A stretch of 64,000 nt of DNA from Taenia hydatigena (lineage: Eukaryota; Platyhelminthes; Cestoda; Cyclophyllidea; Taeniidae). Made by a program: the position numbers and the translations under genes. Shown here piece after piece: positions 1-11,200 of this stretch. Every line of letters starts with the position of its first letter. The first letter of the stretch is position 1. The DNA is taken from positions 30,137,062-30,201,061 of the forward strand of contig JADWOT020000001.1 of NCBI GenBank assembly GCA_036345935.2. The letters are read 5' to 3'. Under the pieces are notes generated by a model that searched no databases, was not told the origin of the DNA, and worked only from the letters and a program-made list of their open reading frames with translations.

Positions 1-930
1 GTCAGGGTAGTTTTGTGCAGGCACTACCTCAACAAATCTTTAATGTCGAGGAGGGACCCTCCAGAGGTTGTTGATGGATTGAGAAACCGAAGTACTCACC
101 TGTGCTGGCCGGACAAACGCCTTTGTCTGGTTTGTCACTGACATCGTTCCGACGACTCCATGCGAGGTCTGAAGTCATCGAGTGCGAGGCCATTTGGCTA
201 GTGGGAGAGGTAGATGACGGTCTGATGCTAAGAAGTGAACTGTGCATGATCCTAGTGATTCTAGTGGATTATCCGCATCAACTGCTGTTTCCTTTCCCTA
301 CTTATTTGATCAATCCCGATCACTTCCTACAGGTGACTATGGTGTCCCTCACACCCACTCACCTATCGACGTAAAGCACCGTTGCTTCCCAAACTGGGTG
401 GTGAAAATTAGCACTTGAAGTGGATGAAACTTTGTGTAAATTATACATCTATGCCGGAGTGAATGAGGCTGAAAGGTAAGGAGTACGAGCAACCAAACAT
501 TGAAAGAAGGGAAAGAAACCAGCATCGAAGTTAATTTATATTGACAGCAACACCTCTAATGTCATTATGTTACCAGGTAGCAGCAGTTTACCAATGCGCA
601 GCCTCGGCATGTGCAAGAGAAGGCTACGCAGACTAGTTCATCCTCCCATAGCGTCTTCGCAAAGTCACCGAAGCATGAACATTGCGAAGATTTGACTGCC
701 TTGTCTGACGAGGATTTGAAAATGAACTGCGCGCGCAGCAGCTCCCAATAACCCGAGTGCGCCAGACTCGAGCAATTGGATTATGTGAGGCCTTGTGTAC
801 TAACTACTCACACTGCTTGTTCCGAGGGTGTGAAGGTCAAGGAGGAGAGACGGAGCTCTCCACCTTTGCACGCTTTGCGATTCGCTTTCAAGTGGAGCGA
901 TCGATGCCACTTGGGGCGTTGTTAAGACAG
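1..930 (+). repeat. R1 repeat unit, copy 1 (left end cut by window)
   Basis: This segment is repeated at 15.55-16.53 kb in the same orientation and at about 19.3-20.15 kb inverted. Shared stretches include the block around 30-240, the pyrimidine-rich line at 280-370, the region at 540-680 and the end near 790-850. On the minus strand all three copies contain the same peptide-like run rich in Ser, Thr and Pro (about 100-240 here), in frame in copies 1 and 2 and broken in copy 3. I do not recognise the peptide. The unit may be an old gene fragment or a non-autonomous element. No RT or transposase motif is visible in it. Confidence 0.8.
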
Positions 931-1069
931 ACATCACGCAGCATTCTTGCAGACCAAAGCTCAAGAGCTTTTACTGACGAGCTTAAGACGCAAAAGGTTT
1001 TTATGCTTGTTCTTTCCTATTTTTCCTTTGCCCTGTAGATCCCTAAGAATGCGACGACTACAAGAACCC

Positions 1070-2070
1070 GCTTAGGTCGAAAGGACACCTCCGATGATAT
1101 CACTCATGCACGAAGTGTACGCATCCACATGATTCAATGAGGACACTGGATGATTGCAAGGACGAAGTTCATCGAGTCCCAAAAGTTTCTAAGGCAGCAA
1201 TCCGCTCTGGGACCAAGGAGACAATAGATGATTGTTGAATCTATCCTACATTGCAAAGGAAACGTTAGCGGTCGAAACAACTAGGAGGATCGAAATCGAG
1301 CGGCTTTAGTAGCGGGTAACACACACCTGCCTGTCCATGCAGACAAGTCGTGCTGACATCAATTGTTTAGTGATGAGACCACCAATGGATGAAGAAACGG
1401 ACGAGGATACATTATGATTGCATACGCCACTTGTGAACGGTTTTGATCCACATTGACTGAGAGGTGGCTCCCACGAAGTGTGAGCTTGTTGCACTGTCAG
1501 CGGCTGCGTATCGACACATTCGCAAGGGTGTGTAAAGGTGCGGGGTCCGTCTTTCCTTACTTGGTCCTCATTCACTCAAAACGAGCAGATTGGATGCAGG
1601 TGGGTATCAGTATCCAGGACCGGTGCTGTTGCTCCACCACCACTGTAAATGCGATTAGTGCTGTTGCAACACTGCTGAATTCTACGGCCAGACTCACCAC
1701 CACGTCATTAGTAGAGACGGATGTGTAGCCACTTCGTCAGGTCGACACGTTTGCATTATATACGCTTTAGCTAATTAGTCCTCAGAGTTAGACGAGATGC
1801 GTTCGACGAACACGTCTCTGGCTGCCGAATCGTCGTCGGCTGCCTTCAGCAGAGCAAAGTACTCACTGAACTAGCATCATATCACCGATGAAGAATGCTC
1901 CCTGTCCACTCTCATCCTAGTCTTTTTGAGGGAATGAAACCTATGCAGAAGATGATGACAAATGGATGCGCGAATGCAGTCACAGAAATTAACAAATCCA
2001 TTGAAATTGTGTCGCAGACTCAACACTAAAGCTTCTTTGGTGCAGTGATGAGCGAGACAGAGTGATGAGT
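1070..2070 (-). repeat. R0 dispersed repeat, inverted copy
   Basis: R0 is the commonest repeat in the window. Read in its own direction it holds a conserved block with a VFVE..L...ED.L peptide (here rc of 1740-1860), a Gln-rich stretch with a trinucleotide GCA run, a PPLSQ-type block (rc of 1430-1500) and a helical, basic block near its end (rc of 1080-1300). The peptide run at 1306-1575 is open, but other parts carry stops. It is placed head to head with the next R0 piece. Confidence 0.75.
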
Positions 2071-2089
2071 GTTGGGCTAATTTCCAGAG

Positions 2090-2330
2090 CACTTTTCTCC
2101 CTCGAAGGCGAATGACAACGATTCCACACTAAGAATGGTGTTTGTCGAACGCTTCTCGTCAAGCATAGAGGACTATTAAGTCAAGTATGTATAAGTAGCA
2201 CAGATGTCAGCGTGGCAAAGCGATTGAATATCCGCCCTCATTAGAGAATGGCGTAGTAATCAAACTTGCGCGTGTATTTGCGTCAGCACATTTTGAGGCA
2301 GACGGTTGAGGTGCAGTGGTTGGCTCAAAT
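2090..2330 (+). repeat. R0 dispersed repeat, 5' part, direct copy
   Basis: It begins just after the end of the inverted R0 copy, so the two are head to head around 2080. The FVERF..SIED block is recognisable at 2140-2190 and is followed by an in-frame stop, so this copy does not encode the full peptide. Homology fades after about 2330. Confidence 0.7.
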
Positions 2331-5160
2331 CTAACTCCTCGGTACACTTTGTCAGCCAAACCTTTCAAATTCGTGCATCGATGCATTCTATTCACGCATG
2401 TGTGGTGTCGACTTTAAAACAAAGGATTATGAGGGCTTTCAATCTTGTGGCATTTAGGATTCTTCCAGTTCGTAGACCGCCAAGGCCGGAAGTGACAAAT
2501 AAAGACAAATAAGGTGTATTTCGTTTACCTCCTCTCAAGCGTCAGTAAAGAGCAAATGGAGACTATTGTGGCCCGAAAAACACGATCTCTGTCTTGGGTC
2601 GCAAGCTTTCACCCTAGTCAACTTAAGTTTCAAGCGTTTCTCACTCTAGCGACTGCACCAGCATGTCAAATGCTGTAAGGTTCTTCGTAAGTTTTTTAGG
2701 TGTGCAAGAATGCACATTCGTCTAAAATTTGTAATTAAGCATACAAGAATCAAACGCAGAGATACGAGAAGAAAAAGGTTTTAACTGAGAGGGCGTGGAA
2801 AGAAGTTGGATGAGAGCTTGCCGCTGCATTCTCGGCAATAACAGTCCGTTAAGTTGAACGGCGTCCTCTAATGCTGATTAATCTCTATCTGCTTTTTTAC
2901 TTTAATAACTTCGCAACGCATATACTCTTGAAGAAGTAATTCTTGATGGTAGGCAAAAAGCGTTCAACAAGTCCGCTTCTTGCCACAGGATTGTCTTTAT
3001 CTGCCTGCGAGGGAGAAGGGTAGCCTCTGGACAAGCACAATCCTCATCATTCCTCCTCGTTTATTAAGTCACCGACGAAAAGCGCTCGGTGCCTGTTCTC
3101 ATTCCGCTTGTTTTGAGGGAAGGTAAGGCAAGACTGGTAGAACGAAAACCACAACCTGATTTTATGCATTTGGGAGCAAGTGCCCTCATTTGTCTCTCCT
3201 GCACTATAACTCAGCTCCTTACACTTTTGTATAATCGCATGTATCAAAGAATGGATTTCGCTGCACCATGCGCTTCGACCGCTTCTGCTGCACCTGTAAA
3301 GTAATGGGCAAGCAAAGGGACTGCAGTCACTAAGTATGTGAAAGCAGAAGAGAAGCAAATACGGCTTTCTGCGCTTCCTTTTTCATTGCATTGAAATGAA
3401 TGCCAAGGAGGGTGACAAGCGCCAAATCTATTGTGCACATTTGTGAATGCGTTGGTAAACCGTGGCCGTTGCACTCAGTAATTGCACACGAAGGAGCAGC
3501 TTCGCTCAGTCTGGAGGCCGTCTTTCCGTCAACGTTGGTCGAGACTGTTCAAAAGCGACCTCAGCTTGGTGTGTCATCATGATGCATGTCTCCCATCGCA
3601 CTGGATGCTCGTCTAGTTACAAAGCAGAAAATAATAGAACAATCGCAATGTTTCGATTTGAAGCGCATTCGTGGTCCATCTCTGACATATTTTGTTTAGC
3701 ATTCCCGATAAGATCGTTTTGCTGGAAGTAAAATGTAAGTAAAACTGTTCCGATTTATTATTCTGATAGGAAACATCCTGATATACTAAAGGCAATCCTA
3801 AATAGCTGTAAAGGTGCTTAGGCTATGGATAACTTTCTACACTTCAAGGCTTAGAGCCAATGAACGGGATCGGCTAACTCCATTCGGGCTGCTCGTAAAA
3901 CATTTAGGCCTTTTGACGACAAACAACCACCTCATTGCTGACAAGACGCTTGTCTGTTTTCGAGGGATAGGGGAGAAAGGGGGAGTAAAGAATAAACTTT
4001 GTAGCCTTATCGAACCCTTCTTCACTGTCAGCCCACGTCAAGTGGAAACACCTTCAGAATACATTTCGCACATTAGCTAGCTAACTTCATTCATTAATTG
4101 CTCAACTATGGCGCTTCTCAATATGCAATGTTCGACTCAATCCGGCAATGATAACGATGGTGGGTGGTGTCTTCCTTCAGCTCACCTTGCACATGTGATG
4201 ACCACTTCTAAATGGATGATTAGTTTGCTCGTCTGATTAATGAATGTTTGGAACCGTGCAGAAATTCTCAATGTTGGTGGTGTTGGCTGTGCTAGTAGCA
4301 TAATAGGTGGCACCTCACCGTGGCAAGAGTAATGCACGGTTAGGTCATTTGGTAAGTTGCGATAGCTAATAGAAATCGAATTCTAGCTGGCAGGCTCATA
4401 GAACCAGTGATTTAAGTAGTTGGATCATCTCCAGGCACAGTCACACCCAACGGTCAGTTCGTTGCGGACATGATCAAACAATTGTACTGCTAGTCTGCGA
4501 GCTAACAAGGGAGATAAAACTGATGCAGTCCTAATTGATATGCCAGTAAGATCGACAACATCGGCAACATAGAATCCGTAGTTTATAATAATAAGTGGCT
4601 GGCATGCATTTAAGACGCGCCCGGACTATTGCCGGCACACGTCGCTGGCTGACTGACTTGTAATCATGGCCAATCAGTCATACAGAATTGTTAGCCAGAG
4701 ATAAAATCCGCTAAGGATGGCCTTTGGGCAGAATGGGACTGCGTTTATGTGTGCAATTACTGTATGCAATAGCAATAGTTTATCAACGCATTAGCGAGGA
4801 CGTGCAATAGGTCTGATACTTGTCCCTCCCTCCTTGGCCTTCATTCTCATGCAGTGAAAAGAGTGAGACCAGGGAGCCTTATTTATTCCCTGACTGCCCA
4901 ACAAGACCCCAGCGATTGTAGTCACTTTAGTTACTCATCACTCCTCAGGTCCAGAAGAAGTGGACAGAAGCGCACGATGTGGTAAACTCTTTCTGATTTA
5001 TGCAATCATATTACATGGTAAGGAAAAAAAGAATTGCAGAGGAGAGACAAAGGAGGACAGTGGCCTCAATCGCAAATATATGTGACTTTGATAGACCGAA
5101 GTCCTTAGGTTCTGGCCCTTCGTTCTCTCGCTTCCTCCAAACAACCTATTAACATGCAGA
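2331..5160. other. Mostly unassigned spacer with weak R0-like traces
   Basis: Weak R0-like similarity is visible near 3090-3180 (a serine-to-basic switch after a CATTCC...GAGGG motif). An open run of 88 residues at 3814-4080 (+) has no recognisable motif and no clear acceptor. About 50 bases near 4420-4470 are an inverted match of 16.64-16.70 kb. I see no convincing gene. Confidence 0.5.
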
Positions 5161-5169
5161 CAGTCTCGC

Positions 5170-6280
5170 CTTGCATTCTCTCAAAACATGCGGAGTGAGA
5201 GCAGGCAGCAAGCACTTTTAGTTGTTGGCTTGATTAACGAGGAAGGTTGATGAGGTATGTGCTGATCTAGAGAGTGTCCTTTTCCCTCAAAGGCAGACGA
5301 TAACAGTTCGTAGCCAGAATCCTGTTTGTCAAGTGCTTCTTGTTAAACGTTGAGAAAATGCTTAGTCAAGCACACCCGTAACAAGCGTGCAATCGCTACG
5401 AAGACGCTCCAGAATGATGCATTGGTCAATCAGGCAGCTCAAATAAGCGGAGTCGCGCTTGTGCCTGTGTCTCTGCCTCCTTGCAGCAGCACCAATCATA
5501 GACACTAGCAGTGCAGCACCAGCATAATCATCATCACCTTACCTCATTGTTTATGCAACTCAGTGATGGGAACGACACCCACCTGCATCCACTCTACTCG
5601 TTTCGCGAGAGAAAAGGCCAAACAAGGATAGATGAATGCCCAGTCTATTACACGCCTTGGCGAATATGTCGACACGCCATTGTCGACATCGCAGCAGCAC
5701 CACTCTTCATAAAGGCCACCTCTCAGTCAATGTGGGTCAAAACTCTTCACAAGTGACGTCTGCAATCATAATGCGCCTCTTTCCTTTCTGGCACCAAATG
5801 GTGGCCTCAGCCCTAAGCAAGTGATGCCTGCACAATTTTCTACTTGGGTGACAGGCGCTCGATTTTGATCCTCCGCTTTGTCTCGGCTGCTAGCAATTCC
5901 TGCGCAATGTAAGAGGGGCTCGGCACTTACTTATTGCAGCCTCGATAATTTTCAGGTCTCGCTCAACTTCGTCATTACAAATATTTAAACGCTGAACTGC
6001 CGCAGTCGTTACGTTCGCTTCTTGCACTAGTGATATCCACAGAGGTGTCCTTCTGACCTAAGCGAGTTCTCGTAATCTCGGGGTGTTGAGAGCCACTGGG
6101 GAGACAAGGGACAGGAAAGAACATATAAGCGGGAATCTTTTCCACTCCCTTGTCCGTCAGTGAGTTGCTGCCTCTGCCATCTGCAAAATGATGTTCCAGT
6201 CAAAAAAAGCAGTGCTTGCACAACTTGCTTACTTGGAAGTTTGCTGAGGTAAAACTGAAGATCCATCGCCATTGATGAAT
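5170..6280 (+). repeat. R0 dispersed repeat, near full-length direct copy
   Basis: It contains all recognisable R0 blocks in order: the basic 5' block near 5190, the VKCFL-like block near 5320, the GCAGCAGCACC-type run near 5485 and again near 5690, the PPLSQ-type block near 5720 and the helical minus-strand block at 5940-6060. Reading frames are broken many times, so it reads as a decayed copy. A minus-strand run at 6027-6272 also has a counterpart in the 18 kb copy. Confidence 0.75.
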
Positions 6281-6685
6281 AGTGCGGTGGTCGATCTGAC
6301 CAGTAACTAATTGCTCTTGACCTTTAAGTGGTGGTCAGCAGACTTGGGATTCGGTAGGATTGCCGACACCCCTAGCATCTCGACCTCCTAGGTTCTATCG
6401 ATGCCATCGCTTTCCTCCTTCTGGTATGTGTCCCTCCAGAGCAAAAGCAAGTGACATCCGTTCTCCACTTCACAGCAATAAGGACTTCAATAAGTAGTAT
6501 TCACCTCTTTGCACTTCACTGACGCACAATTTTAAAAGTGGCAATAAACACCACTTCTCACTTAAATCTAGAAAACAATTGAGCACAGATTATGCTCGCC
6601 GAAAGTTATTCAGTAATTAACTTCGGACAACTTAGAGGCTGTCCGACATCATCTCAGTCCGCGTTCGTTTCCTTAGCTTTGGAGA
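6281..6685. other. Spacer downstream of the TtcA-like gene
   Basis: No feature can be supported. It lies directly 3' of the TtcA-like stop codon (minus strand) and may contain that gene's 3' UTR and polyadenylation signal. A TTTAAATTA-rich area occurs near 6540-6600. Confidence 0.4.
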
Positions 6686-6886
6686 CTAGCGTTTTTTCAG
6701 CATCTTCAAAACCCAAAGACCTAAGACCGCACCTCTAAAAATCCGAGGCAGCATTGTGGCCTGAAGACTAGAGAAGAGATGTGGGAAGACGTTCTCGCAG
6801 CCACCTGGAACGCGCTTTGCTCTCATGCGCTCCTTGGGCATTTGGAAGCAGGCAGGACAATTTTCAGGAATGGTGGGAAGACCCGC
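6686..6886 (-). CDS. ttcA-like: TtcA-like tRNA thiolase, C-terminal exon
   Basis: This is the last exon of a TtcA-family (tRNA-cytidine 2-thiolase type) PP-loop protein. It opens after a strong acceptor (pyrimidine-rich run ending in TTTCATCAG, minus strand) and is open for 66 residues to a TAG at its end. It starts with GLPTIPENCPACF, which matches the family's C-terminal signature of a short hydrophobic stretch, Glu-Asn-Cys-Pro-x-Cys and a Lys-Glu-Arg pair about eight residues later (PKERMRAK). A FPHLFSSLQ stretch follows, as expected for the family's terminal helix. The two cysteines here are the second pair thought to bind the Fe-S cluster. The tail after PRIFRG is not family-like. The frame is intact, in contrast with the first exon. 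The function is known from the family; only the motifs are visible here. Confidence 0.8.
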   Translation of the reverse strand, partial: AGLPTIPENCPACFQMPKERMRAKRVPGGCENVFPHLFSSLQATMLPRIFRGAVLGLWVLKMLKKR

Positions 6887-7985
6887 CTGATGAAAGCAAA
6901 TGGTAAAAGCACAAATTCTACAGACTGTTGATTTCGAACAACTTTGCCAGAATTGAAATCATCGGGTAGTGATGTGAGGTCAGTCCGAAGTGATTGCATG
7001 CACAAAAAGGTGCCCTTTCGGCAAAGGACCGAGTGGCTTTTTCTGGAATGCAGACAAAGGGTCAAATTACGCGAAGATTTTTCCCCCTAAAGAAAGACAG
7101 GCACCGACTTACTGGAGTTGCACTTTTCTATCAAATTGCTAAGCAGTACTAGGATGCTAGGTTTCTGTAGATGGAAGCGTTCTACCGCCAAAATCTCTCA
7201 TTGTTAGTTTAACGGGTTCACACTCGTTTTAATAATGCATTACTTTAATCCGGCAAGGCTGTGGCTTTGAGCAGATGCTGATGAATATGAACCTTCGTTT
7301 TGACCTCTGAAGGGAACTTCATTCAATGTGCAATTATGAGTGCAAAACTGGATGAATTACCCAACAGAGCATTTCACAAACTGAAAATGGTTGACAAGAA
7401 TAAGCAAAATTTGCATGGGCGCATTAATTTGGAGGTTGGCCCTTCACACTCGTAGTCATGACTCCCGCATGATGCGGTGACCTAATAAGGTCAGGTTCCG
7501 AGGTCTGTTGCAGAGAGTGCGAGCACGCTGAGGTTAGGAACGCAGGCAGATCATTTTAGCAGCACAGTCATCTGCCAAGATAAGTGCTGCTTTCTGTGTT
7601 GATATTTTTCAAATGCTTTTTTGAAAGACGGGTGTGAGTGAATGGTGGCAGAACAAAAAGGATGCAACTTGCCTATCAAGATGGTCTGTGGTAAACGTGA
7701 TGCGCTATAACCGTGAAATGCGTAACCGCTGGCAGTATTTTCAATCTCTAGTCCCTTTTGAAACGGAAAGACTGACACAAATTAAATGGCTTTTCTGTAT
7801 TTAACATTATTCGAATGTTTACCCAATGAAGTAAAGACTGGAAATGTTCAAAATTCGAGTAAACGGTGTAATGAGTGCATCAAATAATGCGCGTTTACAT
7901 GAACCTTAGGCTGATATTGACGAATACAAAAAAATAGATGAAATATGGTCCCACAACGACAAACGGAGCCTTGAATCGAGTAAAA
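6887..7985. other. Introns (and perhaps unseen exons) of the TtcA-like gene
   Basis: Between the HLDDLAE exon and the C-terminal exon the family normally has a stretch with a MKAN motif and an IRPL..RE motif. I could not find either on the minus strand here. They may have diverged, lie on a very short exon, or be lost. A minus-strand open run at 7551-7778 is not family-like. Otherwise I see nothing. Confidence 0.5.
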
Positions 7986-7989
7986 GAAA

Positions 7990-8092
7990 CAAAGTTTGCC
8001 CTTCCGCGAGGTCGTCTAAATGCTTTTTCAGGGCAATAGCAGCAGCGTAAATTCGACCTCTTTTCACACGAGAGCAGAAACTGCAGACACTG
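7990..8092 (-). CDS. ttcA-like: TtcA-like tRNA thiolase, central exon (Cys pair and HLDDLAE)
   Basis: After an acceptor at TTAGTGCAG (minus strand) the sequence reads VCSFCSRVKRGRIYAAA, which is the family's CSLCSR-(R/K)RG-(L/I)Y block holding the first Cys-x-x-Cys pair. About eight residues later comes HLDDLAE, the conserved His-(L/N)-Asp-Asp-x-Ala-Glu motif of PP-loop thiolases. In relatives some 10-15 residues separate the two blocks, with a hydrophobic strand before the His, so a small deletion is likely. The residues after the Glu do not match the family, and the 3' edge is uncertain. The phase of this acceptor does not match the donor of the PP-loop exon, so another exon or a break lies between them. 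Confidence 0.7.
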
Positions 8093-8476
8093 CTGCACTA
8101 ATTTTACAAGCTGCGAGGCTTTAGCTATTATATCTGGATGACAGATAAATGGCTTTGAGTAATATGCAATCTTTGGCTGCAATTGCCATAATTATTCACT
8201 TTTGTGTATTACTTTTCATGGTACGGCGAGCTGCTTAAAAGTCGTTACTGAACAAAATTAAGCAACGATTGGTTAAACGTAGAGAGTTAATAAGAGGATG
8301 CGCCTTCTATCTCCATTATACAAGCTCAAAACCACGTCTCAAAAAATTATCCGCATGAAAAAGCAGGTCAGGCAAGTAGTAGACGGGTTCTCTATATCCA
8401 ATTCAAACGGTATCATTGGTTGGAATTCCTCTGCTCCATACAAAATGACAGAAGTACTGAGGGCACTAAAGCCTAC

Positions 8477-8721
8477 CTTGCTTCTCGTAGAAATGTTTCA
8501 CGCCCAGCTCCGCTAGGTAGGGAATGAGGGGTCGTGGGTCGAACTCCGAGCTACCAGGGTCGACGGTGACGGCGTCGATTTTGAAGGAGGGGTAGTCGGG
8601 ACGCCGCAGGCACGCTTCTGGTAGGCATGCATGCAGTGCAGCGAAGAGAGACTATCCTTCCCTCCGACAGACAAACTAGCATCCGATCTTCCGGATGGAC
8701 CATGTCAAAGTCCTTGATGGA
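8477..8721 (-). pseudogene. ttcA-like: TtcA-like tRNA thiolase, PP-loop exon with two frameshifts
   Basis: The minus strand reads, in three successive frames, IKDFDMVHPEDRMLVCLS, then GGKDSLSSLHCMHAYQKRA, then a run from RRPDYPSF through AVTVDPGSSEFDP to GVKHFYEKQ. Together these are the N-terminal nucleotide-binding region of TtcA-family PP-loop ATPases: SGGKDS binds ATP, and the later strand (AVTVDP) and helix (LIPYLAELG) are typical. Frame changes lie near 8665 and near 8608, each equal to one missing base. The exon has a plausible acceptor (GATTCTAG) at its 5' edge and a donor (CAAG/GTAGGC) at its 3' edge. Either the gene is a pseudogene or the assembly has two one-base errors. The GC-rich, wobble-biased codons stand out from the flanks and suggest recent coding constraint. 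Confidence 0.8.
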
Positions 8722-9030
8722 CTAGAATCGACAACCCAATCAAGATAACTTCTGTGCTCACATTATTCAAAATGAATTGGGATGTATATTGGATCAAAAC
8801 TAAAAGAAGACGTCATTAACGATAAAAGCTATTAGCCTAATTTAACAAATTATCCGTAGAGTTGCTTGAAGGGACGCCGCTACATTGTCCTTTCGTTCCT
8901 CCTATTTACTCTTAGGCAGGCTGTACCGCGGTCTTAGGTTAGGTACCCTGAATCCCTTAGGATCTTCATAATTTGACCTTTCTGCTGCGCTATTGCAGGA
9001 GGTAGACTGGGGCCTCTTGTAGATAATATG
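8722..9030. other. Upstream region of the TtcA-like gene
   Basis: No start exon is recognised. A minus-strand open run at 8934-9164 (Ser/Thr-rich, ending near 8936) may be an upstream exon or chance; it partly overlaps the next repeat. Confidence 0.35.
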
Positions 9031-9500
9031 GAGAGTAGATTCATTGTTAGCGTGGCTACTGTTTTCCTGTTGGACGTTGTTTTACACTTTGCATGAGATT
9101 TTTGGCAGACCTGTTTAACAGTTGGGGTCACTCTCGGCGATGTCGACGATGAACACCGGAACATGACCTCTTGCTAGTGCTCGTTTGTCAACAAGCCTCA
9201 TTCACCGTCACGGTCGCCATCATCGTGATAGTAGCCACCATCATCAGCCAGTTTGATCAAAATTTGAAGTATTACTGCGTGATTTGTGCAAACACCGACC
9301 AGTCTACCTTGTCCAGTTTTCGAGATGCAATTTCAAACATTTGACACCAGAGGCTGTTCAGTGCTGGTCATCAAAGCAGCAAATGTTGGGCCGTGTACCA
9401 CCCAGTGAAGTGATGCTTAGTGGAATGCCACGAAATCTTGTGTCTATTAATTTAGTGAATGCAATGATCCCACAATTTGCAAACCTGTGAATTTAAATCT
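9030..9500 (+). repeat. R7 repeat, direct copy (inverted partner at 11.96-12.33 kb)
   Basis: The segment from about 9100 to 9420 matches the reverse complement of about 12.0-12.33 kb, including the long shared block around TTTCGAGATG and ACACCAGAGGCTGTTCAG near 9320-9360. The two copies form an inverted pair with a spacer of about 2.5 kb. The copies are diverged, and no mobile-element protein is seen. Confidence 0.7.
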
Positions 9501-9644
9501 ATGAGCACTTTGCTATAGGCTCTTCTCCTCTCCAGCTGCAAATCGTATTAATCCACTTTCTCCCATGTTGCTTCTTTTGCCATTTGCTCTCCTCACCTCA
9601 GTCTATCGCTCATTCTCAACATGACTGCCAAATACATCATAAGT

Positions 9645-9872
9645 TTAATTAAGAATCGAAAGGAAGCTTTTATTTAGCATAGTACCATTTGCTGGATTTG
9701 TTGCATTCTGTCCATGTTTACTGCGACCATCTGGATCTCTGACCTTATCTTGCCTAGGTCGCTCACAGCGACTCACATCACCTTCCTGACCACTCGCCCT
9801 CATCACTCTTTTATCTCTGAGTTGTCGTTTTGCCACCAAATTATTTACTAAAAGTGGCAAATCGGAAGCCAT
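9645..9872 (-). CDS. Candidate exon, unrecognised basic protein segment
   Basis: This is a minus-strand open run of 75 residues with mixed, protein-like composition: a short hydrophobic start (LPLLVNNLVAK) followed by a highly charged, Arg/Asp-rich middle and an ending with a Ser-Leu-rich tail. There is no family motif I can name, no second copy in the window to test conservation, and the start is not defined by a convincing acceptor. It may be a chance open frame. Confidence 0.25.
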   Translation of the reverse strand: MASDLPLLVNNLVAKRQLRDKRVMRASGQEGDVSRCERPRQDKVRDPDGRSKHGQNATNPANGTMLNKSFLSILN

Positions 9873-10049
9873 TTCGGCACATCAGCACATTCGCACTGCA
9901 TGTGCTTGACGAAGTAGTCCTTAATGTTAGACGGGAAGATGTCTGCTCTAAATCCACTCGTTTTGGTTAACAAAAGCTGCAAAGTGAAATGATGGGGAAT
10001 GGTCCTTTGTGGTCAGAGATCTTCGGGTACAGGCATGAAGGCGTGAACA

Positions 10050-10870
10050 AACCAGCAAATCCATAGAAATGTGTGACAGACTCGACTTTCATTCCCTTAG
10101 AAAGGGTAGAGTGAGAGCGGGCAACAAGCAGACTTTATTTGTACTGACGCAGATTGATAGACCGATTATCGTCACACAAAAAGGATCCGAACAGTTTTAT
10201 TTGTCTTTCAATGCCATTTTCACAGACATAGGACACGTAGGTCAAGAGGTTAACTTTAAGCAAACACTCAAAAGGAAAAGCTGGTCATGCACTAGATCCG
10301 ACCCGATCTACTGCGGCCACCACGTGATAAAAATGCAGGTATGCAAGCGCCTCGTGATTCGTGACTAGGCAGTCATCAATTGTGACAGAGGTCGTACATG
10401 GTGGTACCACATCCCACAAACTAGGTTCCCATAAGAGTGAATGATTGTAGGAGGAGTAGGACCACCTTGCTTCCCTTGTTACGAGTAGACTGAGAGCAAG
10501 AAGCAAGCGCTCTTCATTAGTTGCACAATAAACAGAGCAGAGCGACGAGAGTTGCGCTGATTCGAAAAGTACTCTTCTCCATCGAAAGCAGATGACGACG
10601 GTTCCGTAGCATGAAGCGTGTTCGTCGAACACTTCGCGTCTATCATTGAGGACTACTTACTCAAGTATATCTATCGCAGATGCGCCGATGTAGTGAGGCG
10701 GCTAGAGAACTGTCTCTTTTGCCACGTGACGCGGCAGCCAATCTGGTCGTTAAAATCGGCGGAGAAGCGTGCGTGTGAGCGTGCATTATTCTCACCACTT
10801 AACCTCGTTCATGCCATCAGTGATGTAGAATGTTCTCTGCCTGCACTCAATGCATTGGTTTGATAGAAGT
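10050..10870 (+). repeat. R0 dispersed repeat, direct copy interrupted by about 330 bp
   Basis: The R0 5' block (HSLRKGRVRAG peptide) is at 10069-10130. It is followed by unrelated sequence and then the R0 series resumes at about 10460. The main conserved block is at 10600-10720 and is fully open: SVFVEHFASIIEDYLLKYIY, then RRCADVVRRLENC. This is the best-preserved version of that peptide. The interruption suggests a later insertion or a patchwork duplication. Confidence 0.7.
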
Positions 10871-10932
10871 AAAGTGAAACCAGGAAACTGATCATTAATT
10901 TTGGTTGGTCAGCTATTTATCAAGCTCGCTTC

Positions 10933-11200
10933 CTAGTCAACCCTCTCTCTGGATGCAACATCAGCATGAAGCAGTTTGGGAAGCGCATCAATTGTTGTTG
11001 TTAGCAACATGCCGTGGATGGCTGGATATCGCTTAAAGGATCCCACAGACGAAACACAAGAAAAAGAACTGAGAACCGAGACACAGTCTCTACACATCAG
11101 TGATACCATCGTGGGCATTGAGTTACAGTAGCCTCTACGTGCTCTTCAACGACATGCCCTTAGATGTTTCTCTGTTACTTTCACCCTTGGTGACTCATTG
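10933..11200 (+). CDS. Candidate exon, unrecognised
   Basis: After an acceptor-like GTTGTTGTTAG near 11006 the plus strand reads an open, charged run of about 40 residues including YRLKDPTDETQEKELRTE and ending HISDTIVGIELQ at about 11130. The composition is protein-like. It has no recognised motif, no downstream exon that I can join and no duplicate. The opposite strand is open too (10933-11118), so coding is only a suggestion. Confidence 0.25.
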
